Shown: positions 1-8,077, counted from the first letter of the stretch. The stretch: DNA of 64,000 bases from Roseovarius sp. THAF27 (GCF_009363655.1 NZ_CP045393.1:1612001-1676000); one strand, 5' to 3'. Numbers and translations: made by a program. The notes: generated by a model from the letters alone, not told the origin.

Positions 1-162
1 CGCCGCCTCGTGAATGCGCACCACCTGCGCGTCGGTCAGCACCTTCAGCGTGCCGCCCTCCATACCGGGGCGTACGGGGCGCATCAAGGTATCGAGCGGG
101 GCGGCCCGGCTGGCCCGGCGCGCGGCACGGCCTCCGGTACGGCGGGGGGAAAGGTTGTTCAT
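1..162 (-). CDS. Trimethylamine methyltransferase (MttB) family protein, N-terminal fragment
   Basis: Only the first 54 codons are inside the window; the gene runs off the left edge. The N-terminus is Arg/Ala-rich (RRTGGRAARRASRAAP) and is followed by RPVRPGMEGGTLKVLTD. From memory this matches the conserved opening of MttB-family corrinoid methyltransferases in marine Rhodobacteraceae, many of which lack pyrrolysine and act on quaternary amines such as glycine betaine. Substrate and pyrrolysine status cannot be judged because the catalytic region is missing. The ATG at 160-162 is the natural start. No partner corrinoid protein is visible on this side. Confidence 0.7.
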   Translation of the reverse strand, partial: MNNLSPRRTGGRAARRASRAAPLDTLMRPVRPGMEGGTLKVLTDAQVVRIHEAA

Positions 163-447
163 GTCTTGGGTCCTTGGATCGCGGGAAAAAAGGGAAGGCG
201 AGATGCGTCTCAGCCCCGTCCCGGCCGCCCCCGTGCGGCCCGTCCGCGTTCCGCCCCGATGGTGCGGACCTTCAGAACTATCTTGCAGCGCTGCGCCATG
301 CGCGGCCTCCATCGCCAGCCCGCACGCACGTGACCGCACCGCCGGGCCCAATGGCCGATTTAAGGCGGCAGCCTCGCGTCCGATCTGTCCCGAAAGCGAC
401 GCATGGTCCAAAAACGACAGAATCTTACGCCGCAGGGCAGCGAACAT
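163..447. other. Intergenic region without a recognisable gene
   Basis: This stretch lies upstream of the mttB-like gene and downstream of the terminator of the next leftward gene. The open frames here have no ribosome-binding site and look like GC-rich noise. It presumably holds the mttB promoter, but I see no convincing -35/-10 pair. Confidence 0.5.
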
Positions 448-476
448 GAAAACGGCCCGCGCGCCTGTCGCGGGCC
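448..476 (-). terminator. Rho-independent terminator of the 27-aa ORF
   Basis: A perfect 8-bp stem (GGCCCGCG at 454-461 with CGCGGGCC at 469-476, 7-nt loop) is followed on the minus strand by GTTTTC. It sits about 25 nt past the stop of the small ORF at 500-583, which supports that ORF being a transcribed gene. Confidence 0.65.
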
Positions 477-499
477 TCGATGACGCAGGATGATGCGTT

Positions 500-583
500 T
501 TACAGCGCCGCGAGGATCGCGGCGGGCAGCCCGACCATGCCGCCCAGGATGATCGCCATCGAAAGTCCCAGACCCTTGAACAC
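500..583 (-). CDS. 27-aa predicted single-pass membrane microprotein
   Basis: GTG start preceded by a strong GGAGGA Shine-Dalgarno with 5-nt spacing, TAA stop, and a rho-independent terminator just downstream. The product starts VFKGLGLSM, then has one hydrophobic segment (AIILGGMVGLPAAILAAL) reaching the C-terminus, so a single transmembrane helix is likely. I do not recognise the family. The combination of ribosome-binding site, frame and terminator is what supports it; the protein alone is too short for homology. It is monocistronic as far as can be seen. It could instead be a fortuitous frame in a small RNA. Confidence 0.5.
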   Translation of the reverse strand: MFKGLGLSMAIILGGMVGLPAAILAAL

Positions 584-761
584 GTGTTTCCTCCGCTTGA
601 ACCAGGTTACATGCTGGATTTGTGCGGTCAGCCAAGGGTTTCGACGTGACCGGCGGTCGCAGGCAGCCGCGCGCGAACACCCATGTCCGCCATTACGCAA
701 TGCAGCTTCGCCGGTTTTTCACAGCCCCCGTCCCGGGCCTGACCCGGGACCTCTCACACGC

Positions 762-1946
762 TCAGGCCGCCACGCCCGCCAGCTCCGACGCCATCTCCAC
801 CAGCCGCGCCAACGCCTCGCGCAGCCGGTCATCCGCCACCGTCAGCGCCACGCGCACATGCCCCGCCGCGGCGCGGCCGAAACTCTCGCCCGGCATCACC
901 GCCACCTTGTGCCGCTCCAGCAGGCGCAGCGCAAAGTCCTCGCCCGACAGCCCGGTCGCCCGCACGTCCAGCATCACGAACATCGCGCCCTGCGCCGGGA
1001 TCGGGCGCACCACGTCCTGACCCTCCAGCAGCCCCAGCACCAGGTCGCGCCGCCGCCGGAAGGGAGCCGCCACCTCTGCCTCGAAATCCTGGCCCTTGCC
1101 AAGCGCGTAACACGCCGCCTCCTGCACGAAGCCGGCCACGCCATAGGTTGTGTGGGTCGACAGGTTGCCCATATGCGAAATCGCCTCCTCCGGTCCCACG
1201 ACCCAGCCGATGCGGCTGCCGGTCATCGCATGGCTTTTCGACAGCGACCCGATCACCAGCGTGCGCTCGGCCATCCCGTCCAGCATCCGGGGGCTCAGGT
1301 GGTCGCCCTCCCACAGCTGCGTGTCGTAAACCTCGTCCGAGATCAGCCACATGTCGTGATCCCGGCAAACCCGGCCGATCCCCTCCAGCGTCTCGCGGCC
1401 ATAGACCGCGCCGGTGGGATTGTTCGGCGTGTTGATCAGCAGGCTTTTCGCGCCCTGCGCCGCCGCTGCCGCGATATCCGCCGGATCGGGCTGGAACATC
1501 CGCTCGGGCCGCGCGGCCACCGCCACATCCTTCGCGCCCACCGCCCGGATCGTGCCGGGGTAGGTGGCATAGAACGGATCGATGTAAAGCGCCCGGTCAC
1601 CCTCGTCACAGGCCGCGTGATGCGCCGCGAAGAGCCCCGCCTGGCCGCCCGGCACGACCAAGACGTTGTCCGGCGTGGTCGCCACACCCGTCCGCGCGGT
1701 CACCCGCCGGGCCACCGTCTCGCGCAGGTTCAGGTTGCCGTTGAACATCGAATAGCCCACATGCCCCGCCTTGGTGGCGGCATGCATCGCGTCCAGGATG
1801 CTGTCATCGGTGCCGATATCGTGCTCGCCGATGGTCAGCATGGCGACATCCTCGCCCGCGTCCATCATGTCCTTGGCCTTGTAATAGACGTCCCAGCCGT
1901 CCGATCCGCCGCCCGTCAGCCCCGTGATCCGCTTCGACAATGCCAT
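762..1946 (-). CDS. Pyridoxal-phosphate aminotransferase, class I/II
   Basis: This 394-aa protein has fold-type I aminotransferase features: NTPNNPTGAVYG for the cofactor and substrate loop, DEVYDTQLW for the PLP pyridine-binding Asp, and SLSKSHAMTGSRIGW holding the Schiff-base lysine. Full length for the family. The N-terminus ALSKRITGLTGGGSDGWDVYYKA is typical of aspartate/aromatic-like aminotransferases of Rhodobacteraceae. The amino donor cannot be inferred from sequence. It stands alone on the minus strand, with soxR about 70 bp upstream in the same orientation. A second PLP aminotransferase lies at 60085. Confidence 0.88.
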   Translation of the reverse strand: MALSKRITGLTGGGSDGWDVYYKAKDMMDAGEDVAMLTIGEHDIGTDDSILDAMHAATKAGHVGYSMFNGNLNLRETVARRVTARTGVATTPDNVLVVPGGQAGLFAAHHAACDEGDRALYIDPFYATYPGTIRAVGAKDVAVAARPERMFQPDPADIAAAAAQGAKSLLINTPNNPTGAVYGRETLEGIGRVCRDHDMWLISDEVYDTQLWEGDHLSPRMLDGMAERTLVIGSLSKSHAMTGSRIGWVVGPEEAISHMGNLSTHTTYGVAGFVQEAACYALGKGQDFEAEVAAPFRRRRDLVLGLLEGQDVVRPIPAQGAMFVMLDVRATGLSGEDFALRLLERHKVAVMPGESFGRAAAGHVRVALTVADDRLREALARLVEMASELAGVAA

Positions 1947-2019
1947 GCCAGCCTCCTTCGCTCCGTCGCCGCCACATGGCCCGGCACCCTTCGCGAAGTC
2001 AAGCAGGTGGCCAGCCCTC

Positions 2020-2490
2020 TCAAATCTCGTCCGAGCGGTCCCCCATCACATAGCGCGGCCCCGGCCCGCGCACCCTCGCCTTGTCCTTGGGATTGTAAAG
2101 CGCGCAGGTCTTCAGCGACAGGCAGCCGCAGCCGATGCACCCGTCCAGCCGCGCCCTGAGCGCCTGCATCTGCGCGATCCGCTCGTCCAGCACCGCCCCG
2201 AACCGGCGCGAGATCCGCGCCCAGTCCGCCTTGCCCGGCGTGCGGCGCTCGGGCAGCTCGGCCAGCGCCGCGCGGATCTCGGGCAGGCTGAAACCCAGCC
2301 CTTGCGAGATCATCACAAAGCTCAGCCGCCTGATGTCCGACCGTGCATAGCGCCGGTGCCCGGCGTCGTTGCGATCCGGGCGCACCAGCCCCTCGTCCTC
2401 GTAGTACCGTATGGCCGACGGCGCGAGGCCGGTGCGCTCGGCAACATAGCCGATCGTCAGGCCGCGATCCGGCAAGGGTCTGACGGGCAT
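2020..2490 (-). CDS. soxR: Redox-sensing MerR-family activator SoxR
   Basis: A 156-aa protein with the MerR winged-helix N-terminus (LTIGYVAERTGLAPSAIRYYEDEGL) and the SoxR-specific cluster motif CIGCGCLSLKTC, cysteines at about 118, 121, 123 and 129. These ligate the [2Fe-2S] cluster whose oxidation activates transcription. I chose the ATG at 2488-2490. A longer frame starting at a TTG would begin inside the SoxR operator. The gene is divergent from a VOC/EamA pair and shares its operator region. In non-enteric bacteria SoxR usually controls small regulons answering redox-cycling compounds directly, and the neighbours fit that pattern. Confidence 0.93.
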   Translation of the reverse strand: MPVRPLPDRGLTIGYVAERTGLAPSAIRYYEDEGLVRPDRNDAGHRRYARSDIRRLSFVMISQGLGFSLPEIRAALAELPERRTPGKADWARISRRFGAVLDERIAQMQALRARLDGCIGCGCLSLKTCALYNPKDKARVRGPGPRYVMGDRSDEI

Positions 2491-2504
2491 GAGAATTTTC
2501 CCTC

Positions 2505-2535
2505 TTGGCTTCAAGTTAACTTGAAGGATTACGTT
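2505..2535 (+). promoter_or_regulatory. SoxR box inside a 19-bp-spacer promoter
   Basis: The 18-bp perfect palindrome CTTCAAGTTAACTTGAAG (2509-2526) differs from the E. coli SoxR box CCTCAAGTTAACTTGAGG only at the second and penultimate bases. It lies between TTGGCT (2505-2510, -35) and TACGTT (2530-2535, -10). The spacer is exactly 19 bp, the overlong spacing that MerR-family activators correct by distorting DNA. The -10 lies 38 bp upstream of the VOC gene ATG, whose ribosome-binding site is AAAGGAG. Confidence 0.9.
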
Positions 2536-2573
2536 GATTTCACAACGGAATCAAGCTTGCAAAGGAGCGCCCC

Positions 2574-2948
2574 ATGAAACTCGAACATGTCAACATCACC
2601 GTCCCCGATCCCGGGGCCAGCGCCGCGATCCTGTGCGATCTCTTCGGCTGGCACGTCCGCTGGCAGGGGGCGGCCAAGGACAACGGCTTTACCGTTCATG
2701 TCGGCGACGACGACAGCTACCTCGCGCTCTACGCGCCCGACAAGGACCTTCAGCCGACGGGCGAGACCTATGGACGGATCGGCGGCCTGAACCATGTGGG
2801 CGTCACGGTGGACGACCTCGGGGGAACCGAGGCGAAGGTCAAGGCCGCCGGCTACACGCCCCACAACCACGCCGATTACGAACCGGGGCGGCGCTTCTAT
2901 TTCGACGGCCCCGACGGGATCGAATTCGAGGTGGTGACCTATGACTGA
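2574..2948 (+). CDS. VOC (glyoxalase/dioxygenase-fold) family protein
   Basis: This 124-aa single-module vicinal-oxygen-chelate protein starts MKLEHVNITVPDP and ends DGPDGIEFEVVTYD, with the beta-alpha-beta-beta-beta pattern of glyoxalase I and antibiotic-binding proteins. Candidate metal ligands are His near the N-terminus (EHVNI), His in GLNHVGV and the C-terminal Glu (IEFEV). The substrate is unknown. It is the first gene behind the SoxR-box promoter and overlaps the EamA gene by 8 bp. A role in detoxifying a redox-cycling compound or aldehyde is inferred from that context. Confidence 0.8.
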   Translation: MKLEHVNITVPDPGASAAILCDLFGWHVRWQGAAKDNGFTVHVGDDDSYLALYAPDKDLQPTGETYGRIGGLNHVGVTVDDLGGTEAKVKAAGYTPHNHADYEPGRRFYFDGPDGIEFEVVTYD

Positions 2949-3885
2949 CAGCGCCCACACCCCCCGCGCCATCGGCCTTTTGCTCTATACCGGGGCGCTG
3001 CTGGGCGCCGGCCTGCCGCTGGGCAAGCTGGCGTCCGGTGCAGGGGTGCCGCCGCTGGTCTGGGCCATGGTGATTTCCGCCGGGGCCGCCGGCGTTCTGG
3101 TGCCGGTGCTGGTGGTCCAGCGGCGCTTCGCGCTGCCCCGGGGGCGGATGCTGCGCTATGCAGCCATATCCGGCACGCTCAGCTTTGCCGCGGTCAACGC
3201 GCTTCTGTTTTGGGTGATCCCGCATGTCGGCGCGGGCTATGCCGGGCTGATGTTCGCCCTCTCGCCGGTGGCGACGCTGGCGGTGACGGCGCTGGCAGGC
3301 CTTGCCACGCCGCCCCGGCTGGGGATCATCGGCATCGGTCTGGGCCTTGCCGGAGCGGCGCTGGTGGCGCTGACGCGGGGCGGGGCGATTGGGACGGACG
3401 GGGCAGGGGGCCTGGGCTGGGCGGTCCTGGGCTTCGCGCTTCCGGCGATCCTGGCCATCGGCAATGTCTATCGCACGCTCGACTGGCCCGAGGGCGCACA
3501 CCCCGCCGCCCTCGCGGCGTGGAGCCATATCTTCGCGCTCCTGGCGCTGGGCCTGCTGCAACTCGCCCTGACCGGCGACGTGCCGCTCGAGCGTCTGCAT
3601 GCCGTGCCGCATCTCGTCCTGCCCCAGATGCTGGTCGCGGGCCTGACCTTCCCGGCCTATTTCGCCCTGCAACGCGCGGGCGGCCCGGTGCTGCTCAGCC
3701 AGATCGGCTATGTCGCCGCCGCCGTGGGGCTGGCCGCCGGCACGGTGCTGCTGGGCGAGGTCTATGCCCCGCTCACCTGGGCCGGGGCGGCGGTGGTCGC
3801 CATCGGCATTGCCCTGACCATCCGCGCGCAGCTCTCCCCGGCGCCGGAGGTCCCCCGGCGGGCGCCCTCCGCGGGATGCGCTTGA
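2941..3885 (+). CDS. EamA/DMT-superfamily transporter
   Basis: A 314-aa membrane protein with about ten hydrophobic helices in two repeated halves, as in EamA (RhaT/YdcZ-type) drug/metabolite exporters. It starts inside the 3' end of the VOC gene (8-bp overlap), so the two are translationally coupled. Being second in a SoxR-controlled operon suggests export of a redox-active or toxic small molecule. The substrate is not deducible. The C-terminal 20 residues are Pro/Arg/Ala-rich and probably cytoplasmic. Confidence 0.85.
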   Translation: MTDSAHTPRAIGLLLYTGALLGAGLPLGKLASGAGVPPLVWAMVISAGAAGVLVPVLVVQRRFALPRGRMLRYAAISGTLSFAAVNALLFWVIPHVGAGYAGLMFALSPVATLAVTALAGLATPPRLGIIGIGLGLAGAALVALTRGGAIGTDGAGGLGWAVLGFALPAILAIGNVYRTLDWPEGAHPAALAAWSHIFALLALGLLQLALTGDVPLERLHAVPHLVLPQMLVAGLTFPAYFALQRAGGPVLLSQIGYVAAAVGLAAGTVLLGEVYAPLTWAGAAVVAIGIALTIRAQLSPAPEVPRRAPSAGCA

Positions 3886-3917
3886 CCGGGCGGGGGCGGC
3901 CTTCTATGGTCGCCCCC

Positions 3918-3959
3918 ATGACCGTTGCACCCATCACCATTTGCTGCATTACCCGCTGA
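3918..3959 (+). CDS. Cysteine-codon leader peptide upstream of cysS (MTVAPITICCITR)
   Basis: A 13-codon ORF, ATG to TGA, with two consecutive TGC cysteine codons (3942-3947) ending 83 bp before the start of cysteinyl-tRNA synthetase. An in-frame upstream ATG at 3906 would add MVAP. Tandem codons for the amino acid that the downstream gene charges are the signature of ribosome-mediated attenuation. The stop region lies within a hairpin whose downstream arm can pair alternatively (see 3952-4017). No strong Shine-Dalgarno precedes it. I infer a regulatory rather than functional peptide; it is too short for homology support. Confidence 0.5.
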   Translation: MTVAPITICCITR

Positions 3960-4017
3960 CATCGTCAGGCGGGCCGGTCTTCTATTCCATCCTTGAATGT
4001 TAGTTGCTAAGCCCGCC
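3952..4017 (+). promoter_or_regulatory. Mutually exclusive hairpins, candidate cysS attenuator
   Basis: CCCGCTGAC (3952-3960) pairs with GTCAGGCGGG (3964-3973), giving nine pairs, one bulged G and an ATC loop. The GGCGGGC of its 3' arm (3968-3974) can instead pair with GCCCGCC (4011-4017), giving seven perfect pairs around a 36-nt loop. The two structures cannot coexist. A ribosome stalled on the two Cys codons would cover the 5' arm and favour the second. No U-run follows, so control at cysS translation or Rho-dependent termination is more likely than intrinsic termination. Confidence 0.42.
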
Positions 4018-4042
4018 GCGGGACCACGCGCGCGAGGACGCC

Positions 4043-5515
4043 ATGACAACACTAAAACTCCACAACACCCGCACCCGGAAGAAAGAGGTGTTCGAGCCTC
4101 TGAACAAGGACGATGTGCGCATGTATGTCTGCGGCCCCACCGTCTATGACCGCGCCCACCTGGGCAACGCGCGGCCCGTGGTGGTGTTCGACGTGCTCTA
4201 CCGGCTGTTGCGGCACGTGTATGGCGAGGATCACGTCACCTACGTCCGCAACTTCACCGACGTCGATGACAAGATCAACACCCGCGCCGCCGAGACCGGG
4301 CGCGATATCTCGGACATCACCGCCGAAACCACCCAGTGGTTCCTGGACGACATGGGCAGCCTCGGCGCGCTTGAACCCAACGAGATGCCGCGCGCCACGC
4401 AATACATACCGCAGATGGTGGCGATGATCGAGAAACTGATCGCGGATGAGTATGCCTACGAGAGGGAAGGCCATGTCCTCTTTCGCGTCCGCAAATACGC
4501 CGACTACGGCAGACTCTCCGGCCGCTCGGTCGACGACATGATCGCCGGCGCCCGGGTCGAGGTCGCCCCTTTCAAGGAAGACCCGATGGATTTCGTCCTC
4601 TGGAAACCTTCCGATGAGACGCAACCGGGCTGGGACAGCCCTTGGGGCAGGGGCCGCCCCGGCTGGCACATCGAATGCTCTGCCATGGCCTTCGAGTTGC
4701 TCGGCAACAGCTTCGACATCCACGGCGGCGGCAACGACCTGATGTTCCCCCACCACGAGAACGAGATCGCCCAAAGCTGCTGCGCCCACCCCGAGGGGCA
4801 ATTCGCGCAGGTCTGGATGCACAACGAGATGCTTCAGGTCGAGGGCAAGAAGATGTCCAAGAGCCTGGGTAATTTCTTCACGGTGAAGGATCTGTTGGAT
4901 CAGGGCATTCCCGGCGAGGTGATCCGCTTCGTGTTCCTCAGCACGCATTACCGCAAGCCGATGGACTGGACGGCAGAAAAGGCGCGGGAGGCGGAAATTA
5001 CATTGAGAGAATGGATTGAAACTGCTGACCTCGATTGTTCGGGGGAAGTCGACGAGATAGTGCTTGAGGCGCTGTCCGATGATCTGAACACCGCAATGGC
5101 AATTCAAAGAATGCATGAGTTGTACGCAACGGGTGATGCTCGCTCGCTTACAGCGTCAGCTGCTCTGCTTGGTTGGGACCTTGCGGCACTTCAACAAGCT
5201 AACTGGGCAAAACCATTCAAGGTCGAGATGGAGGCGGGGGTCGAACTAGAGGAAGGTGTGGACTTTCAGCCGACCATAGGCGTCATGGGGTGGGGAAGCT
5301 TTCAAAAAGAAGTAATTGATGAATGCATGAATATTGCGCGTTTTTGGTTGACCCTTCGTAGGGAAAAGTCATGGGACGACGCAGATAGCCTACGCAGTAA
5401 GGCAGCCTCGATCGGTATCGAACTGCGCGCTCACAAATCAGAAAATGGTGTAAACGGCGCGACAGCAGAACTTAGGTACAACTTCGACCCCGCCAAATTG
5501 GAGGCCCTCAAATGA
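4043..5515 (+). CDS. cysS: Cysteinyl-tRNA synthetase
   Basis: Charges tRNA-Cys with cysteine in the cytoplasm. The 490-aa product shows class I signatures: [18 protein letters not shown] (Zn Cys and HIGH-like HLGN), [27 protein letters not shown] and [11 protein letters not shown]. The start is the ATG at 4043 with GAGGA upstream; an upstream in-frame ATG lacks this. The last ~175 residues (from about base 4990) are AT-richer and unlike the usual anticodon-binding domain: by direct count GC is 65% at 4321-4380 but 43% at 5281-5340. The extreme C-terminus [10 protein letters not shown] again looks familiar. The reading frame is intact, so this is probably a functional hybrid. Confidence 0.93.
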   Translation: MTTLKLHNTRTRKKEVFEPLNKDDVRMYVCGPTVYDRAHLGNARPVVVFDVLYRLLRHVYGEDHVTYVRNFTDVDDKINTRAAETGRDISDITAETTQWFLDDMGSLGALEPNEMPRATQYIPQMVAMIEKLIADEYAYEREGHVLFRVRKYADYGRLSGRSVDDMIAGARVEVAPFKEDPMDFVLWKPSDETQPGWDSPWGRGRPGWHIECSAMAFELLGNSFDIHGGGNDLMFPHHENEIAQSCCAHPEGQFAQVWMHNEMLQVEGKKMSKSLGNFFTVKDLLDQGIPGEVIRFVFLSTHYRKPMDWTAEKAREAEITLREWIETADLDCSGEVDEIVLEALSDDLNTAMAIQRMHELYATGDARSLTASAALLGWDLAALQQANWAKPFKVEMEAGVELEEGVDFQPTIGVMGWGSFQKEVIDECMNIARFWLTLRREKSWDDADSLRSKAASIGIELRAHKSENGVNGATAELRYNFDPAKLEALK

Positions 5516-5541
5516 TCCTCCAACAGACACATCAGAGCGAA

Positions 5542-5671
5542 GGGCCGCGCCCGACCCTGGGTGGGCGCACGCAACGCTCCTTTGATGGGCGACAGGTGTC
5601 ACGCGCAAAACACCCCTTCGGCGCGCAACATCACCCACGCGCCCTCCCGGGGGGAGGGTCGGGCGCGGCCC
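5542..5671. repeat. 130-bp element with 17-bp perfect inverted ends
   Basis: GGGCCGCGCCCGACCCT at 5542-5558 is the exact reverse complement of AGGGTCGGGCGCGGCCC at 5655-5671. The arms extend imperfectly inward (GGTGGGCGCACG against GGAGGGCGCGTG). It fills most of the 214-bp gap between cysS and cimA. I recognise the general look of a dispersed GC-rich Rhodobacteraceae repeat, but this is the only copy in the window. It could form a long hairpin in the transcript. No transposase is present. Confidence 0.7.
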
Positions 5672-5729
5672 GGCGTGCCGCCGGGCGAAACAGCTCGAGC
5701 GAAGCACCAGTATTCGACGAGGCCCCCAA

Positions 5730-7349
5730 ATGACCAAAACCCGCCTCAGCCTCTACGACACCACCCTGCGCGACGGCCAGCAAACCCAGGGCGTGCAATT
5801 CTCCACCGCCGAGAAGCAGGCCATCGCCACCACGCTCGACCAACTCGGCGTCGACTATATCGAAGGCGGCTGGCCCGGGGCAAACCCCACCGACAGCGCC
5901 TTCTTCGACGCCGCCCCCGAGACCCGCGCGCGCCTCACCGCCTTCGGCATGACCAAGCGGGCCGGACGAAGCGCTGAAAATGACGACGTTCTGGCGGCGG
6001 TCATGAATGCCGGCACCGCCTCGATCTGCCTCGTCGGCAAGACCGATATCTTCCACGTCGAAACCGCCCTCGGCATCGCCCCCGACGAAAACCTCGAAAA
6101 CATCTCCGCCTCCATCGCCCATATCGTGAAACAGGGCCGCGAGGCGCTGTTCGATGCCGAGCATTTCTTCGACGGCTACGCCCGCGATCCCGCCTATACG
6201 CTCGACTGCCTGAAGGCCGCGCATCAGGCCGGCGCCCGCTGGATCGTGCTGTGCGACACAAATGGCGGCACGCTCCCGCACCGCATCGCCGACGTGGTAT
6301 CGGACGTCATCGCCGCCGGCATCCCCGGCGAACGCCTGGGCATCCACACCCATAACGACACCGAGAACGCCGTCGCAGGCAGCCTCGCCGCCGTGGATGC
6401 AGGCGCGCGCCAGATACAAGGCACGCTCAATGGCCTGGGCGAGCGCTGCGGCAACGCCAACCTCACCGCGCTCATCCCCACGCTTTTGTTGAAAGAACCC
6501 TACGCCAGCCACTACCAGACGGGTGTCACCCTCGAAGCGCTCGAAGGCATCACCATGGCCTCGCGCCAACTGGACGAGATCCTCAACCGCGTCCCGATGA
6601 AGCAATCCGCCTACGTGGGCGCCTCCGCCTTCGCCCACAAGGCGGGCCTGCACGCCAGCGCCATCGTCAAGGATCCGACCACCTACGAACATATCGACCC
6701 CGCCACCGTCGGCAACGCCCGCATCATCCCCATGTCCAACCAGGCGGGCCAGTCCAACCTGCGCAACCGCCTCTCCGAGGCCGGGCTGGAGATCGAAAAG
6801 GACAACCCCGCGCTCCCGCGCATCCTCGAAGAGGTCAAGACCCGCGAAAACCGCGGCTACACCTACGACATGGCGCAGGCCAGCTTCGAGCTGGTCGCCC
6901 GCCGCGAACTGGGCCTTCTGCCGGAATTCTTCGAAGTCAAGCGCTACAAGGTCACGGTCGAGCGCCGCAAGAACAAGTACAACAAGATGGTGTCCCTGTC
7001 CGAGGCCGTCGTGGTCGTCAAAGTCGACGGCGAGAAGAAACTGTCGGTCAGCGAGTCCATGGACGAAACCGGCACCGATCGTGGCCCGGTGAACGCCCTG
7101 GCCCAGGCGCTGGCCAAGGACCTCGGCCGCTACCAGGACGCCATCGCCGACATGCGGCTGGTGGACTTCAAGGTGCGCATCACCCAAGGCGGGACCGAGG
7201 CCGTCACCCGCGTCATCATCGACAGCGAGGACGGGCAGGGGCGGCGCTGGTCGACCGTGGGCGTGTCGCCCAACATAATCGACGCCTCCTTCGAGGCGCT
7301 GCTCGAAGCAATAAACTGGAAACTTTTGCGCGACGGCGGCGAGGCCTGA
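5730..7349 (+). CDS. cimA: (R)-citramalate synthase
   Basis: Condenses pyruvate and acetyl-CoA to citramalate, the first step of the threonine-independent route to isoleucine. The 539-aa protein has the DRE-TIM metallolyase signature LYDTTLRDGQQTQG, the metal-binding GIHTHND and HKAGLHASAI, and a C-terminal allosteric (LeuA-dimer) domain after about residue 400 (VERRKNKYNKMVSLSEAVVVVKVDGEK). The extended length and EGGWPGANP motif fit CimA rather than LeuA or homocitrate synthase. It starts just after the 130-bp repeat, so it may be read through from cysS. The methyltransferase follows 3 bp downstream. Confidence 0.92.
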   Translation: MTKTRLSLYDTTLRDGQQTQGVQFSTAEKQAIATTLDQLGVDYIEGGWPGANPTDSAFFDAAPETRARLTAFGMTKRAGRSAENDDVLAAVMNAGTASICLVGKTDIFHVETALGIAPDENLENISASIAHIVKQGREALFDAEHFFDGYARDPAYTLDCLKAAHQAGARWIVLCDTNGGTLPHRIADVVSDVIAAGIPGERLGIHTHNDTENAVAGSLAAVDAGARQIQGTLNGLGERCGNANLTALIPTLLLKEPYASHYQTGVTLEALEGITMASRQLDEILNRVPMKQSAYVGASAFAHKAGLHASAIVKDPTTYEHIDPATVGNARIIPMSNQAGQSNLRNRLSEAGLEIEKDNPALPRILEEVKTRENRGYTYDMAQASFELVARRELGLLPEFFEVKRYKVTVERRKNKYNKMVSLSEAVVVVKVDGEKKLSVSESMDETGTDRGPVNALAQALAKDLGRYQDAIADMRLVDFKVRITQGGTEAVTRVIIDSEDGQGRRWSTVGVSPNIIDASFEALLEAINWKLLRDGGEA

Positions 7350-7352
7350 GCG

Positions 7353-8072
7353 GTGGACGACGCCTTCCTGACGCTCCACCGCGAGATGACGCGTCAAGGC
7401 CCCGGCACATCGGAGGATGTCCGATGGGCCCTCAGCCAGCTTGACCTGCCCGATGCGCCCAATGTGCTCGACGCCGCCTGCGGTCCTGGTGCGGATCTCG
7501 TGACCCTGGCCGAATGTCTGCCCCGGGCGCAGATCGAAGGCATCGACCAACTGCCCCACCTTGTCGAAGAGGCCCGCACGGCCACCGCCCGCTTCACCAA
7601 CGTCACCGTATCGACCGGCGACATGGCGCAGATCACCGGCTTTTACGACCTCATCTGGTGCGCCGGCGCGCTCTATTTCCTAGGCGTCACCGAAGGGCTG
7701 ACACTCTGGAGGCGCGCCCTCACGACCGATGGCGCAATCGCCTTCTCCGAACCCGTCCTCAGCCCCGAGGCACCGCAGGCCGCCCGCGATTTCTGGGCCG
7801 ACTACCCGGCAATCTCCGACCTCGACGGCATCACCGCGCGGGTCGAGGCAGCCGGCTACGACGTGCTGAACCACCGCCTTGTCACCGGCAGGGCCTGGGC
7901 GGAGTATTACGCCGAACTCGGCGGCCGCATCGCCGCCCTACGCCCCGATGCCGACGCCGCGCTGGACCAAGTCCTCGACACCGCGCTGCGCGAAATCACC
8001 CTCTGGCGGCAGGCCCCCGGCGATATCGCCTACGCGCTCATCCTTGCGCGCCCCGGTTTCGGGCCTACCTGA
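7353..8072 (+). CDS. Class I SAM-dependent methyltransferase
   Basis: A 239-aa protein starting at GTG three bases after the cimA stop. It has SAM-binding motif I (VLDAACGPGADLVTLAE), an acidic residue ending beta-2 (IEGIDQ), and a motif II region (GFYDLIWCAGALYFLG). The fold is the Methyltransf_25/11 type acting on small molecules. Substrate unknown. It is probably cotranscribed with cimA and the following squalene/phytoene synthase-like gene, but no pathway link is evident. Confidence 0.82.
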   Translation: MDDAFLTLHREMTRQGPGTSEDVRWALSQLDLPDAPNVLDAACGPGADLVTLAECLPRAQIEGIDQLPHLVEEARTATARFTNVTVSTGDMAQITGFYDLIWCAGALYFLGVTEGLTLWRRALTTDGAIAFSEPVLSPEAPQAARDFWADYPAISDLDGITARVEAAGYDVLNHRLVTGRAWAEYYAELGGRIAALRPDADAALDQVLDTALREITLWRQAPGDIAYALILARPGFGPT

Positions 8073-8077
8073 CGGTC

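Noticed and set aside
480..2159. A 559-codon plus-strand frame over the aminotransferase
   Set aside because: Antisense to a PLP enzyme with all motifs; composition rich in His and Arg.
5512..5733. A 73-codon ORF between cysS and cimA
   Set aside because: It is a translation of the inverted-repeat element and starts inside the cysS stop; no sign of coding selection.
5631..7559. A 642-codon open frame on the minus strand opposite cimA
   Set aside because: cimA on the plus strand has clear family motifs; the opposite frame is His/Val/Gly-rich antisense noise, usual in GC-rich DNA.
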